Source: Nitrososphaerota archaeon
GTDB lineage: Archaea > Thermoproteota > Nitrososphaeria > Nitrososphaerales > CADDZS01
DNA length: 17,383 bases
Assembly (NCBI GenBank): GCA_013288145.1
Contig: JABDCJ010000051.1
Span: 1-17,383, forward strand
Direction of reading: 5' to 3'
Part shown: one piece after another, positions 1-6,892 of the stretch
Layout of the letters: each line of letters opens with the position of its first letter
Position numbering within the stretch: the stretch's first letter is position 1
The notes under the pieces: generated by a model
What the model saw: the letters and a program-made list of their open reading frames with translations, nothing else
The model's database searches: none
Told to the model about the DNA's origin: nothing
Position numbers and translations under genes: made by a program

Positions 1-2
1 AT

Positions 3-1094
3 GTCGTCGTATCAAACGGAAAAATCGAGGATGTTCGGGAAAAAATATCCAGCGGAAATGCCCGGAAAGAAATAGCTGCTTCCGGCATGGTCTTGACGCC
101 CGGATTTGTCGACATCCATGCGCACGTTGCGTTCAACATCCAGCGGCTTTGCATCGACCCCTACGAGAACTGTTTGATGAAGGGTACGACAACCGTTGCA
201 GACGCAGGCTCCTGCGGCGAGCTTAACTTTCGTCCATTCGATAAGTTCGTAATCAAACAGAGCAAGGCTCGTATTCTCGCTTTCCTGAATATCGAATCGC
301 TCGGAATGGTCGAGTTTGTCGACCTTCCAAACTCTAACTCGGATCAAAAGTGGGCAGAGCTTGTGGACTCGCCATCCACTTCGAAAATGTTTGCAAACCC
401 GGAAAACACAAAGAAGACCATTCGGGAAAACAGGCAGAATATCGTCGGGATAAAGTGGGCGCATCACACTCTAGAGCTCCTTGCAATTGCGAGAAAGACG
501 GCGGACGAGGTTCATTGCAGAATTATGGCCGAGAGCAGGCTGATTCCCGACTCGCTCGAATATCTGAAAAAGGGAGATATTGCAACGCACATCTTTCATT
601 TTGCGCGCCACAGAATCGCAAAAAGGCACGATGGGATCACCGACGATGGGAAAACGATCCATTCTGAAGTTTTCTCCGCCAAAAAACGGGGCATCGTCTT
701 CGACATTGGTCACGGGCAGGGCAGTTTTTCTTGGGACGTTGGGCGGCTCGCTTTAAGGGAAGGTCTGGAACCGGATACGATCAGTACGGACCTGTGGAGC
801 GGGAACGTTGCGGGACCGGTATACGATCTCCCAACGACGATGGCAAAATTCCTGCATCTCGGGATGAGCCTTGAAAAAGTGGTCGAGGCGGTGACTTCAA
901 AGCCCTCCGAGGTCCTCGGAAGAAGCAACGAGTTCGGTGCTCTAAAACCCGGGACGAGCGCCGATCTGGTTGCATTCAAAATCCAGCGCAGGAAGAAAGT
1001 GCTAACCGACAGCTATGGAAAAAGTGAGATTGCAAATCAAGTAATTGAGCCGGTGCACGTTATCAAAGATGGCATTCTCGTAAATTCCAGATAA
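3..1094 (+). CDS. Amidohydrolase of the dihydroorotase-like/deacetylase type, 5' truncated
   Basis: A metal-dependent TIM-barrel hydrolase. The reading frame is open to the left edge, so the true start lies outside the window; the ATG at 87 is internal because the conserved small-domain strand (VVVSNGKIEDV) precedes it. Seen in order: the metal motif HAH (117-125) after PGFVDI, a GTTTVADAGS turn, a candidate carboxylated lysine in GIKWAHH, HIFH, FDIGHG, the catalytic Asp in STDLWSG, then GPVYDLPTTMAKF and a C-terminal GTSADLVAF strand. This order matches the EF_0837-like amidohydrolase/deacetylase group (PRK09237, TIGR03583). The substrate cannot be told from sequence; D-aminoacylase-like or deacetylase activity is an inference. 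The strand-5 metal-binding His expected around RIMAES appears replaced by Glu. It lies 28 bp before the acylphosphatase gene, on the same strand. Confidence 0.85.
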   Translation, partial: VVVSNGKIEDVREKISSGNARKEIAASGMVLTPGFVDIHAHVAFNIQRLCIDPYENCLMKGTTTVADAGSCGELNFRPFDKFVIKQSKARILAFLNIESLGMVEFVDLPNSNSDQKWAELVDSPSTSKMFANPENTKKTIRENRQNIVGIKWAHHTLELLAIARKTADEVHCRIMAESRLIPDSLEYLKKGDIATHIFHFARHRIAKRHDGITDDGKTIHSEVFSAKKRGIVFDIGHGQGSFSWDVGRLALREGLEPDTISTDLWSGNVAGPVYDLPTTMAKFLHLGMSLEKVVEAVTSKPSEVLGRSNEFGALKPGTSADLVAFKIQRRKKVLTDSYGKSEIANQVIEPVHVIKDGILVNSR

Positions 1095-1122
1095 CCTACA
1101 GTATTGCACTCATCATTGGAAG

Positions 1123-1410
1123 ATGCAAATATTTCTGAAAGCTTACCTGATGGTTGTCTCCGGTAGAGTTCAAGGCGTCGGATATCGAGCTAGCGTTTAC
1201 GAGATTGCAACTAGGACTGGAATCACGGGACACGTTCGAAATATGGATGATGGAAGAGTAGAGATTCTTGCGCAGTCGTGGGAAAACGAAAAACTCGAAT
1301 CATTCTTGGAATCCATAACGAGCGTCAGGCTCCCGGCTAGAGTGTACGACGTAACGAAGACTGAAGTCGAATTCTCAGATGATGTTAGAAATTTCAGAAT
1401 AGTGCACTAA
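1123..1410 (+). CDS. acyP: Acylphosphatase
   Basis: A small cytosolic enzyme that hydrolyses acyl phosphates such as carbamoyl phosphate and 1,3-bisphosphoglycerate. The 95-residue length is typical for the family. The phosphate-binding loop is GRVQGVGYR (14-22), with catalytic Arg22. The second signature is VRNMDDGRVEI, with catalytic Asn40 and the conserved DGxVE. An in-frame ATG at 1150 would remove nine residues and start just before the core beta strand, so the start is uncertain. It follows the amidohydrolase on the same strand and may be co-transcribed. No specific promoter is obvious in the 28-bp gap. Confidence 0.93.
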   Translation: MQIFLKAYLMVVSGRVQGVGYRASVYEIATRTGITGHVRNMDDGRVEILAQSWENEKLESFLESITSVRLPARVYDVTKTEVEFSDDVRNFRIVH

Positions 1411-1461
1411 TGAGCGGATCATTTCCGGGATCCATCATGAATGAATTCCTACCTGGCTAAT

Positions 1462-1471
1462 TCCTTTTTAG
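1462..1471 (+). promoter_or_regulatory. Candidate TATA box for the G1PDH-like gene
   Basis: TCCTTTTTAG lies about 40 bp before the TTG start. Archaeal transcription usually begins 25-28 bp after the TATA centre, which would give a leader of about 14 nt. Assigned by position and composition only. Confidence 0.35.
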
Positions 1472-1507
1472 CTCGGGGCGCGCCACGGTTCGACAGATGA
1501 TTTTATT

Positions 1508-2491
1508 TTGAGCGCCGAGATAATTTATGGCAAAGTTGACGGTCTGGGCGAGACCTTCGGCAGATTTGTCGTCATGACGATGGATGTCCCGTGGAACCTA
1601 GTCGGGAGCCGTCTCGGTGGGAAGCCTGCGAAAGTGGTCATGACTGAAGGGCTCGAGAACGAATACCTGGATAAACTGGTTAGGGAATTGCCTGAAGTAG
1701 ATACCGTAGTTGGCATCGGCGGCGGCGTTGCAATTGACACGGCAAAGTACTTTTCGTGGAAGCGCGGCTGCAAGGCTGTATTCATCCCGACGATAGTTTC
1801 GGTTAACGCTTACGCGACTCCAGGAGCGGCCGTCCGTTTTAGCGGCAAGGTAAACTATCTCGGCAATGTGATACCAGATAAGATCATCATAGATTTTCCG
1901 GCAATCCAGTCTGCGCCGAAGCGTCTTAACACGGCAGGCACCGGCGACATTTACTCCTGCCGTACTGCTCTATTTGATTGGAAGCTCGCGCACGAAAAGA
2001 ACGGCGAGTTTTACGATGATAAGATCGCGGGTGAGTCGCGAAGAATCTTGAGCACGCTTGTGGGAAACGCAGGTGAAATCAAGAACGTAACTGAAAAAGG
2101 GATCAAGACGCTCGTCCAGCTGCACATCGACACCAACAATGTTCAACTGGCGGCAAAGAGCCCGCGTCCAGAGGAGGGAAGCGAGCACCTGTTTTTCTAC
2201 GCACTCGAGGAGCTCACCGGCCGAGCGTTTGTCCACGGCGAGGTCGTCGGAACTGGAATCTACGTCCTGACGCACTTTCAAAATAACGAGGAAGCGATTG
2301 TGGAGGGCGAGATGGAGGCGATGGGGCTTTTATTCCGTCCGCAGGATTACGGGATTAACCAGGATGAATTCATCAGGACCGTGCTCGAGATGAAGAGGTA
2401 CTCGAGTGAAGCAAAGTCAATGTTCTCAATCGTGGATGTAGTCGACATTACCCGTGAGGACGCCGAGATGCTCTGGAAGAAGCTAGCTTGA
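1508..2491 (+). CDS. Glycerol-1-phosphate dehydrogenase-like protein (Fe-ADH / dehydroquinate synthase superfamily)
   Basis: An NAD(P)-dependent, metal-dependent dehydrogenase of 327 residues. It has the nucleotide-binding GIGGGVAIDTAK (69-80), a PT-S-N segment (94-100), and metal ligands at Asp147 (GTGDIYS), His227 (GSEHLF) and His243 (VHGEVVG). FDWKLA after the Asp motif and the GSEH/HGE pair are typical of sn-glycerol-1-phosphate dehydrogenase (EgsA) and its AraM-like relatives. EgsA makes the glycerol backbone of archaeal lipids. The SVNAYATPGAAVR segment differs from the usual SHDGIASP of EgsA and looks closer to AraM-like homologues, so it may not be the lipid enzyme. The start is a TTG; a stop at 1469 leaves no upstream ATG in frame. 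A T-rich TATA-like stretch at 1463-1470 is consistent with a short leader. Confidence 0.8.
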   Translation: MSAEIIYGKVDGLGETFGRFVVMTMDVPWNLVGSRLGGKPAKVVMTEGLENEYLDKLVRELPEVDTVVGIGGGVAIDTAKYFSWKRGCKAVFIPTIVSVNAYATPGAAVRFSGKVNYLGNVIPDKIIIDFPAIQSAPKRLNTAGTGDIYSCRTALFDWKLAHEKNGEFYDDKIAGESRRILSTLVGNAGEIKNVTEKGIKTLVQLHIDTNNVQLAAKSPRPEEGSEHLFFYALEELTGRAFVHGEVVGTGIYVLTHFQNNEEAIVEGEMEAMGLLFRPQDYGINQDEFIRTVLEMKRYSSEAKSMFSIVDVVDITREDAEMLWKKLA

Positions 2492-2636
2492 ATTTCTGGC
2501 CAGTTAAGCCATTACAATTAACGATATTTTCAGATCTTGCAATTCCTGCGTGGTGTAAAGTCTCCACGTTCGGCTAATTTGAGGTCTTGTTCTGAAAGCA
2601 CGAAAATTGTAGAACATGCGTTTCAAAAGTGTGGTG

Positions 2637-2643
2637 TTATTAT
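2637..2643 (+). promoter_or_regulatory. Candidate TATA box for the AN1-like gene
   Basis: TTATTAT is centred 40 bp upstream of the ATG at 2680, giving an expected leader of about 13 nt. It supports the shorter gene start. Confidence 0.35.
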
Positions 2644-2679
2644 CCGAGCCGGATTTTGACACATTCCGTCAGACAGGAA

Positions 2680-2901
2680 ATGTCACAGCAGAAATCCAAG
2701 ACAGATGTTTACAGGCCACGCGTAAAGCAGTCAATCAAGGTCGTTAGCCGGACGATATTCTGTATCCGGTGCAATGAGGAGGTCGCAGCCTATTACTGTC
2801 CGTGCGGAGCTTTTCTTTGCACGATCGATTTTATCTCGCACAACTGCACGAACACGCTCAAAGAGATGTACTACAAGGACCTCGTGGAAGCTCTTCGGTG
2901 A
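2680..2901 (+). CDS. Small AN1-like zinc-finger protein
   Basis: A 73-residue protein whose centre is a metal-binding module: C28-x2-C31-x8-C40-x1-C42-x4-C47-x2-D50-x3-H54-x1-C56. Spacing resembles the AN1 zinc finger (Cx2C, CxC, Cx4C, then His and HxC), with Asp where AN1 normally has its first His. AN1 fingers in eukaryotes occur in stress-associated and ubiquitin-linked proteins; archaeal members are of unknown role. The N-terminus is basic and possibly disordered, the C-terminus a short helix. The reading frame is open back to 2629, but I chose the ATG at 2680: TTATTAT at 2637-2643 is a good TATA candidate about 40 bp upstream and would lie inside the longer version. Function is unassigned. 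Confidence 0.7.
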   Translation: MSQQKSKTDVYRPRVKQSIKVVSRTIFCIRCNEEVAAYYCPCGAFLCTIDFISHNCTNTLKEMYYKDLVEALR

Positions 2902-2955
2902 ACGAGATTCCATCGTCAATGATTTAGCTGATTGGACCTAGGACGCTTGTCAAAA

Positions 2956-3012
2956 CAGAGCTTGAAACGAGCTCTGCTGTACAGAAAAGTGTGTCCCCTT
3001 GCGATCGCGCCG
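2956..3012 (+). repeat. Dispersed palindrome-containing element, copy A
   Basis: The core at 2977-3012 matches 6913-6947 almost base for base: CTGTACAG, A-rich linker, TGT, CCCCTT, then GCGATCGCGCCG. Weaker similarity extends about 20 bp upstream. CTGTACAG and GCGATCGC are both perfect 8-bp palindromes. Just before the core, CAGAGCT (2956-2962) and AGCTCTG (2970-2976) can form a 7-bp hairpin with a 7-nt loop. It lies 55 bp after the AN1-like gene. It could be a small RNA, a gene-end element or a remnant of a mobile repeat. Confidence 0.7.
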
Positions 3013-3048
3013 ACAATGGAATAATAAAGCAATGCAGGAAATAAGTTC

Positions 3049-3068
3049 AATACAAGCTAGCTTGTATT
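3049..3068. repeat. Perfect 20-bp palindrome
   Basis: AATACAAGCTAGCTTGTATT is its own reverse complement, with 10-bp arms and no spacer. A match this long is not expected by chance in 17 kb. It lies in a gene-free stretch between repeat copy A and the 40-nt modules. The symmetry suggests a binding site for a dimeric DNA-binding protein or a cruciform; no partner gene is evident. Confidence 0.75.
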
Positions 3069-3123
3069 ATACAAATAGTTCAAGTGATGCTCCCAATGGA
3101 ACCCATCGAATTACATTTTCACT

Positions 3124-3163
3124 CACGCGCGTGGGGTTGCGCTAGGGGGGTCGGTTTTAAGGC
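3124..3163 (+). repeat. 40-nt promoter-like module, copy 1
   Basis: It matches 3262-3301 at 35 of 40 positions, and all five differences are transitions. It begins with the 10-bp palindrome CACGCGCGTG and ends with a TATA-like GGTTTTAAGG preceded by GGGGGGTC. The order GC-rich dyad, G-run, TATA-like end looks like an operator plus promoter. An ATG at 3179 opens only an 18-codon frame, so no product is supported. Confidence 0.65.
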
Positions 3164-3261
3164 AACTATAAAATCGTAATGATATACAAATTGGATCCAC
3201 GCCATTCCGGCGGAGCACATTTACCGGGGTTCTAATGAATTCGTCAAATCATGTTTGCACG

Positions 3262-3301
3262 CACGCGCGTGGGATTGTACTAAGGGGGTCGGTTTTAAAG
3301 C
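3262..3301 (+). repeat. 40-nt promoter-like module, copy 2
   Basis: Second copy, 138 bp after the first, with the same CACGCGCGTG palindrome and a TATA-like GGTTTTAAAG end. Transcription from this TATA would begin near 3323, where a TTG at 3324 opens a short frame of 22 codons. A longer start-less frame (3299-3451) runs in another phase. Confidence 0.65.
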
Positions 3302-3793
3302 TATAACAAAAACGATTGGGTCTTTGATATCAGAATACGAAAAGGCAAAGGTCTCCAAGAAATTAAGATTCGCGAATTGCGTAGCCCATTAATCGTTATC
3401 AGATCAAGAGCTAAAGGGGTTCATTTTCTCCGGATCAATTCCAACTCTCCGTAAAATCGTAGAGGTTAGTTAAATGATGAATCTGGTAAGAAGAGTTTAG
3501 CCAGGCGAAATTTGAAAACCATGGAGCACATGCGAGCCCAAAATATTGGATACCAGAAATTGCGGCAACGTCTCCTCCCATGAACTGATCTGCGATTTTG
3601 CTTTCGCAATGCAATATAGCGGAAATCGAGAGGTATTAGATCCATGTCCATGAACACATGCAGTACAGTGCAATGCGGTCAAAAGAATAACATTAAGCAA
3701 AATTTGGTTTAGAAAGTTTCCAGCCCGAAGAAGTAACGTATTTAGAAGTAAATGGTTTCACTTATCGCCGAATCATTTTCTGCTAACGTGTAA
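3302..3793 (+). other. Gene-free stretch with short start-less reading frames
   Basis: No intact gene is supported here. Two short plus-strand frames read like protein but lack a start codon: 3299-3451 (contains DWVFDIRIRKGKG and a stop) and about 3694-3783 (contains ESFQPEEVTYLEVNGF and a stop). They may be remnants of small genes broken by indels. Minus-strand frames between 3466 and 3700 have no promoter, start context or recognisable motif and were not annotated. Confidence 0.35.
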
Positions 3794-3954
3794 GCTTTAG
3801 GAACAGACTGGGTTGCTCCTGAAACTACCGACGTGATTCTTGGAAGTGATCCTTTCCGGCTGAAAATGTCGAAGCCCGTTTGAACGAAAAGGTTGCTGAG
3901 AAACCAATTCCCCAAGGGCGAATCAACCCCGAGAAGATCCGGCTAGTCAGATAA
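3794..3954 (+). pseudogene. Broken reading frame, possible gene remnant
   Basis: Two abutting plus-strand frames look like one protein cut by a one-base shift. The first reads ALGTDWVAPETTDVILGSDP from 3794 to about 3852. The second, one frame over, starts at 3856 (PAENVEARLNEKVAEK) and ends INPEKIRLVR and TAA (3952-3954). Adding one T to the TTT at 3853-3855 joins them. There is no start codon at the left end, where a TAA precedes 3794, so the gene would still be incomplete. The family is not recognised. Joining frames freely can create protein-like text by chance, so this is tentative. Confidence 0.3.
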
Positions 3955-4052
3955 CTGCAGGCCTGGCCAACTGGCCGAACAAAATTTACTTTATCCATGA
4001 GATATGGAAAAAAGGTGTTTAACGACCGAGCCCGGCTTAGTCAAGCAATACC

Positions 4053-4376
4053 TTGTCTTGGTTCGATCAAGAATTCCAGTACCGGATCGAGGAAGGAGAA
4101 CCAAGCTTCGAGCCGAGCAAGATTGAGGCGGTCCGGAAAGACGGCGAGGATTTTGATGATGGTTACATCGCGAACCTGCACTCAAGAATGGAAAGATCAT
4201 TTTTCCCGCGTTCAAAGTACCGACTTGAATTTGAAACCGATGATTTCAGGAGATACATTCGAATTTTCATCGATTCTCCGAAAAGCAAGATACTCAAAGT
4301 AGGCAAGAAAACGGTGTTCGAGCTTGTCATTGTGCCGAAAGCCGAAATCGCTCAACAATTATCTTTAGAGCAATAG
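4053..4376 (+). CDS. Hypothetical protein
   Basis: A 107-residue soluble protein, rich in charged residues, with no recognised domain. The first half is acidic (QYRIEEGEPSFEPSKIEAVRKDGEDFDDG); the second looks like alternating beta strands (RYIRIFIDS, KTVFELVIVPKAE). The start is TTG; a TAG at 4038 leaves no earlier start in frame. A TATA-like AATTTACTTTA at 3984-3994 would place transcription near 4016. An overlapping ATG frame (3997-4302) is rejected because its composition is that of a shifted frame and it would begin only 3 bp after the TATA-like box. Confidence 0.55.
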   Translation: MSWFDQEFQYRIEEGEPSFEPSKIEAVRKDGEDFDDGYIANLHSRMERSFFPRSKYRLEFETDDFRRYIRIFIDSPKSKILKVGKKTVFELVIVPKAEIAQQLSLEQ

Positions 4377-4591
4377 ATGGGAAAAGCGGACCAAAGGAAT
4401 TGCAGCAGATTTTCCAGGCCCGAATTATTGCTGGCCTCTTGAATTTGGATATGAAATTTTTTCCTGCAATAACTTTTTCCATTGTGTGAGAGGGAGAACG
4501 TTTCGGAACAATGTTATATCAAAGATAATAAGATGAAAGTATTTGTCCATTCTTGCAATAACATGCAAGAGAAGTTATTTTGTTAGAGGAG

Positions 4592-4822
4592 ATGTATCCG
4601 GACAGACCTACAAAGAAGCAGCGGGTTGACTCACTGATGCATTCAAGCGTCGACATTGACCAGATGATAGTTTTCGAGGTCAATTTGGTCGAAGATTCAA
4701 TCGACAAAGGGGTAGAAAATAACCAGATGATCAAGCTTGCCCTAAGTAAAATTAGGTCTTACGCGCAACAAAATTCCAATAAAGTTAGAGAGGCTCGAGA
4801 TCTAACCAGAGTAATGGAATGA
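4592..4822 (+). CDS. Hypothetical small protein
   Basis: A 76-residue, mostly helical, charged protein with no cysteines, membrane segments or recognised motif. The centre (SSVDIDQMIVFEVNLVEDS) and the C-terminal ALSKIRSYAQQNSNKVREAR look like amphipathic helices. I chose the ATG at 4592; a TTG at 4580 would add four residues. GAGGAG abuts the ATG, too close for a normal ribosome-binding site. TTATATC near 4512 is a possible TATA box with a leader of about 50 nt. It converges with the minus-strand gene that ends at 4848. Confidence 0.5.
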   Translation: MYPDRPTKKQRVDSLMHSSVDIDQMIVFEVNLVEDSIDKGVENNQMIKLALSKIRSYAQQNSNKVREARDLTRVME

Positions 4823-4847
4823 TAAAATCATTCTGTTGGAATTCATA

Positions 4848-5567
4848 TTACACTTTCATTGACAAATTGACGTAGACAAAACAGCTCTTAGTTGAGATCT
4901 CGTAATTCGTCTCTGTTCCCGGAATCGATGCCGCGAACAGATTGGAGATGTACATTCCGAGAAATGTCGACCATCTCTTACCTAAATGATGCCGTATTGC
5001 AACCTCATAGCGTTCATAGTTACCATTCAGTGATATTTCTTTGCCGTCGTAGCCATTTCCATTTCCGTTACCATTGCCGTTCATGGGACTGATCTTCATG
5101 CTTCCTACATTGGCGTACGAGGAAAGCAATTCGAGATACCGGATTATGTTTCTAAAATTGACTTTCTTCCACCTGAACTTTATGAAATCGGTAGCCGATT
5201 CATATGAAACGTCCTTTACAATTTTCTGAAGCTCCTCATCATCAACTTTCTCGATGAGCGCAAGAAAGGTACTGCTGTCGAAAGTGATGAACGGACTTTC
5301 ATGGTTTATGATGAATTGTGCCCATGCCAGGTATTGGATCAAGACCTCGTTCATAAGACCGGTCTGAGTCGTGTTCATTGTACCGACAAGTTGCTCGAAA
5401 GAGCTGCTGAGCTCTTCGTAGACTCTAAATGTCCTGGTTATCGTCTTTCTCGGGTAATCTTGCTGATCCTGCGATTGTGGAGACGAGTCTCCGCCTAGAA
5501 TGTCTGATTTCTCGCTCGAGAGTTCGCCGTTTCTTCTTAATTTGCCTGAAGTTATTCTCTTTCTCAC
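4848..5567 (-). CDS. Ribbon-helix-helix-like archaeal protein, possible transcription regulator
   Basis: A 239-residue protein. Residues 1-40 are polar and likely disordered. Residues 42-85 (TITRTFRVYEELSSSFEQL, then TQTGLMNEVLIQYLAW) have a short strand followed by two helices, as in ribbon-helix-helix DNA-binding domains. The remainder (FITFDSSTFLALIEKV, RNIIRYLELLSSY, IRHHLGKRWSTFLGMYISNLF) resembles an architecture I associate with uncharacterised thaumarchaeal proteins; this is from memory and unverified. Between them is an Asn-Gly repeat (163-172). The start is GTG at 5565-5567; a stop three codons upstream excludes an extension. The ATG at 5578 belongs to another frame. A regulatory role is inferred from the N-terminal fold only. 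Confidence 0.65.
   Translation of the reverse strand: MRKRITSGKLRRNGELSSEKSDILGGDSSPQSQDQQDYPRKTITRTFRVYEELSSSFEQLVGTMNTTQTGLMNEVLIQYLAWAQFIINHESPFITFDSSTFLALIEKVDDEELQKIVKDVSYESATDFIKFRWKKVNFRNIIRYLELLSSYANVGSMKISPMNGNGNGNGNGYDGKEISLNGNYERYEVAIRHHLGKRWSTFLGMYISNLFAASIPGTETNYEISTKSCFVYVNLSMKV
5055..5083 (-). repeat. Short hexanucleotide-like tandem repeat inside the RHH-like gene
   Basis: On the minus strand, AAY GGN codons repeat five times and encode (Asn-Gly)5 as a flexible linker between the two halves of the protein. Third positions vary, so the repeat is kept at the protein level rather than as an exact DNA repeat. Confidence 0.6.
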
Positions 5568-5910
5568 TATCTTTTTTCATTTGGTAAATCAAAACACAGA
5601 TCCCTTTCACGGTGTGTTCGGCAGCGGATCTTACTTACCAAAATATTGGAGAAGTTCGATTGTGGAGAACTAGCTCTTTAGGCGCAAAGCATCACGAATG
5701 TGCTCTTACTTATCAGATGGAAGCATGTCTTCTTTCGATAAAAGGCTTTGTTGTGTGCGAAGACTCATCGATAGGCACCTTTCTCTAAAAGTGGCCTGGT
5801 TCTCGGTTCGACTTGCGTCCTTTATGATGGCCATATGGTGCTAGAAGTTTACTGTCAATTCAGGAATCATGTTTTCAGTCAATGACTTAACACTCAGCGA
5901 TCAGATTTTT
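5568..5910. other. Intergenic region, no supported gene
   Basis: This holds the upstream region of the minus-strand RHH-like gene. TTTGGTAA (5580-5587) and TTACCAAA (5635-5642) are exact reverse complements 47 bp apart, just upstream of that gene. A 48-codon plus-strand frame (5698-5844) has no family resemblance or clear promoter and is not called. No RNA gene is seen. Confidence 0.4.
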
Positions 5911-6204
5911 TTATGATACGCGAGAGTGGGAAAGAGCGAGCGCCGAAGATGGTGCAACCCATTCACCGGCGACTACGTTCTTCCCCAAATTCAAGGAATA
6001 ATTTCGAGTCTTTAAGAGTGTGCTTTCATTAATGATGGAATTCCATAAGCTCGTGGTGGTTACTGTTGCCGTCACGATGGTCGTGGTAGTTGCAGTCTCG
6101 GTAACCGTACCCGAGGAACTTGTTATAGTTACGACTTCGATCGTTGAGGTCGGCGCAGGATTAATTGTAGATGTGGTAATTATCCTGGATGTATCCGATT
6201 CCAC
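5911..6204 (-). pseudogene. Fragment of a Ser/Thr-rich surface protein
   Basis: A 97-codon GTG-start frame. Residues 1-55 are dominated by Thr and Ser (TSTIEVVTITSSSGTV, TATTTTIVTATVTTTS), like the stalks of archaeal secreted proteins; then a short stretch (NYSLNLGKNVVAGEWVAPSS) resembles the start of a folded extracellular domain and stops. There is no signal peptide, and a TAA lies four codons upstream, so this looks like a gene fragment. ATTATAC near 6243 on this strand could be a TATA box. The Val-rich plus-strand frame over the same bases (6020-6247) is probably its shadow, but the direction is not certain. Confidence 0.35.
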
Positions 6205-6453
6205 TTCAACTAATTACAAAAGAAGTGTTGTTTTTTCGGCTGTATAATCGCGTTTTTCGGCTCGGTTCTTTTCCTGTTTTCCAAAGTTCGAATTAGCTGT
6301 AAGAGGTTGGAAGTGATTCATGTAGTTCGGTGGAACGAAAATCGAATTTTTCTAAAATTCACACCGGCCGTGTCTCACTGAACATCGAGCTCTGATCTGA
6401 GAAAGTGCAAACAGATTTAAAGGTTCATAAAAAAATTAGAGAATTCTTCCATA

Positions 6454-6464
6454 TTCTATATAAG
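6454..6464 (+). promoter_or_regulatory. TATA box of the winged-helix gene at 6491
   Basis: TTCTATATAAG is a near-ideal archaeal TATA element centred about 32 bp before the ATG, predicting a leader of about 5 nt. There is no Shine-Dalgarno sequence before the start, in line with a leaderless-type message. Confidence 0.65.
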
Positions 6465-6490
6465 CCGCATGCGTATCCTCCTCATATCCA

Positions 6491-6793
6491 ATGAAATACA
6501 GAAGCAAGATAGAGATAATTGACTCTATGCTACGCTCGATAAATTCGGGAGCCACAAAGACCCACATTATGTACCGGGCGTACATGTCGTACTCTCAACT
6601 TACGGAGTATCTTCATTTGTTGCAGGAGCGGAACCTCGTAGTGTTCAATCCCCAGTCGCAGCTATTTGCTTTGACAGAAAAGGGACTAAAGTTCATGAAC
6701 GCCTACGAGAGAATTCACGAACTTGTACCAACGCCCGAGGAAAGAAACTCGGAAGCTCAACAGGTACAAGTGCACGAAGAATTTCAGTATTAG
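6491..6793 (+). CDS. Winged helix-turn-helix protein
   Basis: A 100-residue DNA-binding protein. Residues 3-75 match the archaeal winged-helix pattern seen in Pfam HTH_45-type proteins: helix 1 KIEIIDSMLRSINSG, helix 2 THIMYRAYMSY, recognition helix QLTEYLHLLQERNLV, then the wing VFNPQSQLFALTEKGLKFMNAYERI. The last 20 residues are acidic and polar, probably a tail. These proteins usually act as homodimeric local regulators. It stands alone with its own TATA box, is followed by a hairpin, and its target is not evident. Confidence 0.85.
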   Translation: MKYRSKIEIIDSMLRSINSGATKTHIMYRAYMSYSQLTEYLHLLQERNLVVFNPQSQLFALTEKGLKFMNAYERIHELVPTPEERNSEAQQVQVHEEFQY

Positions 6794-6810
6794 AGTCTAG
6801 GATACCCACG

Positions 6811-6829
6811 GGGGGATTTTTTCTCCCCC
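6811..6829 (+). terminator. Candidate hairpin terminator
   Basis: GGGGGA and TCCCCC form a 6-bp stem around TTTTTTC, 17 bp after the winged-helix stop codon. The T-run is in the loop rather than after the stem. Archaeal termination depends mainly on T-runs, so the T6 may be the active part. Confidence 0.4.
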
Positions 6830-6892
6830 ACTCAAAACTTGTTTTCTCTCGCGACTAGTTACGTTATTTTATCTTAAAGAGTATCTGCAAAC

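Noticed and set aside
1487..1500. GGTTCGA-like T-loop of a tRNA
   Set aside because: No flanking acceptor, anticodon or D arm can be formed; it lies just before the TTG start of the G1PDH-like gene.
2979..3000. ACAGAAA segment as part of RNase P RNA
   Set aside because: The segment also occurs in the second repeat copy at 6917, and no other RNase P RNA landmarks are present.
3466..3700. Minus-strand reading frames of 63-67 codons
   Set aside because: They overlap each other in different phases, and no motif, promoter or family pattern supports either.
3997..4302. ATG-start frame of 101 codons on the plus strand
   Set aside because: It begins 3 bp after the TATA-like box and has the Arg/Ser-rich composition of a frame shifted from the gene at 4053.
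6020..6247. Val-rich plus-strand frame that could be a membrane segment
   Set aside because: It is the reverse complement of the Thr-rich frame; Val runs are the expected shadow of Thr codons.
6344..6360. Inverted repeat GAATTTT-TCT-AAAATTC
   Set aside because: Short, AT-rich arms in an AT-rich gap; expected by chance and not placed near a promoter.
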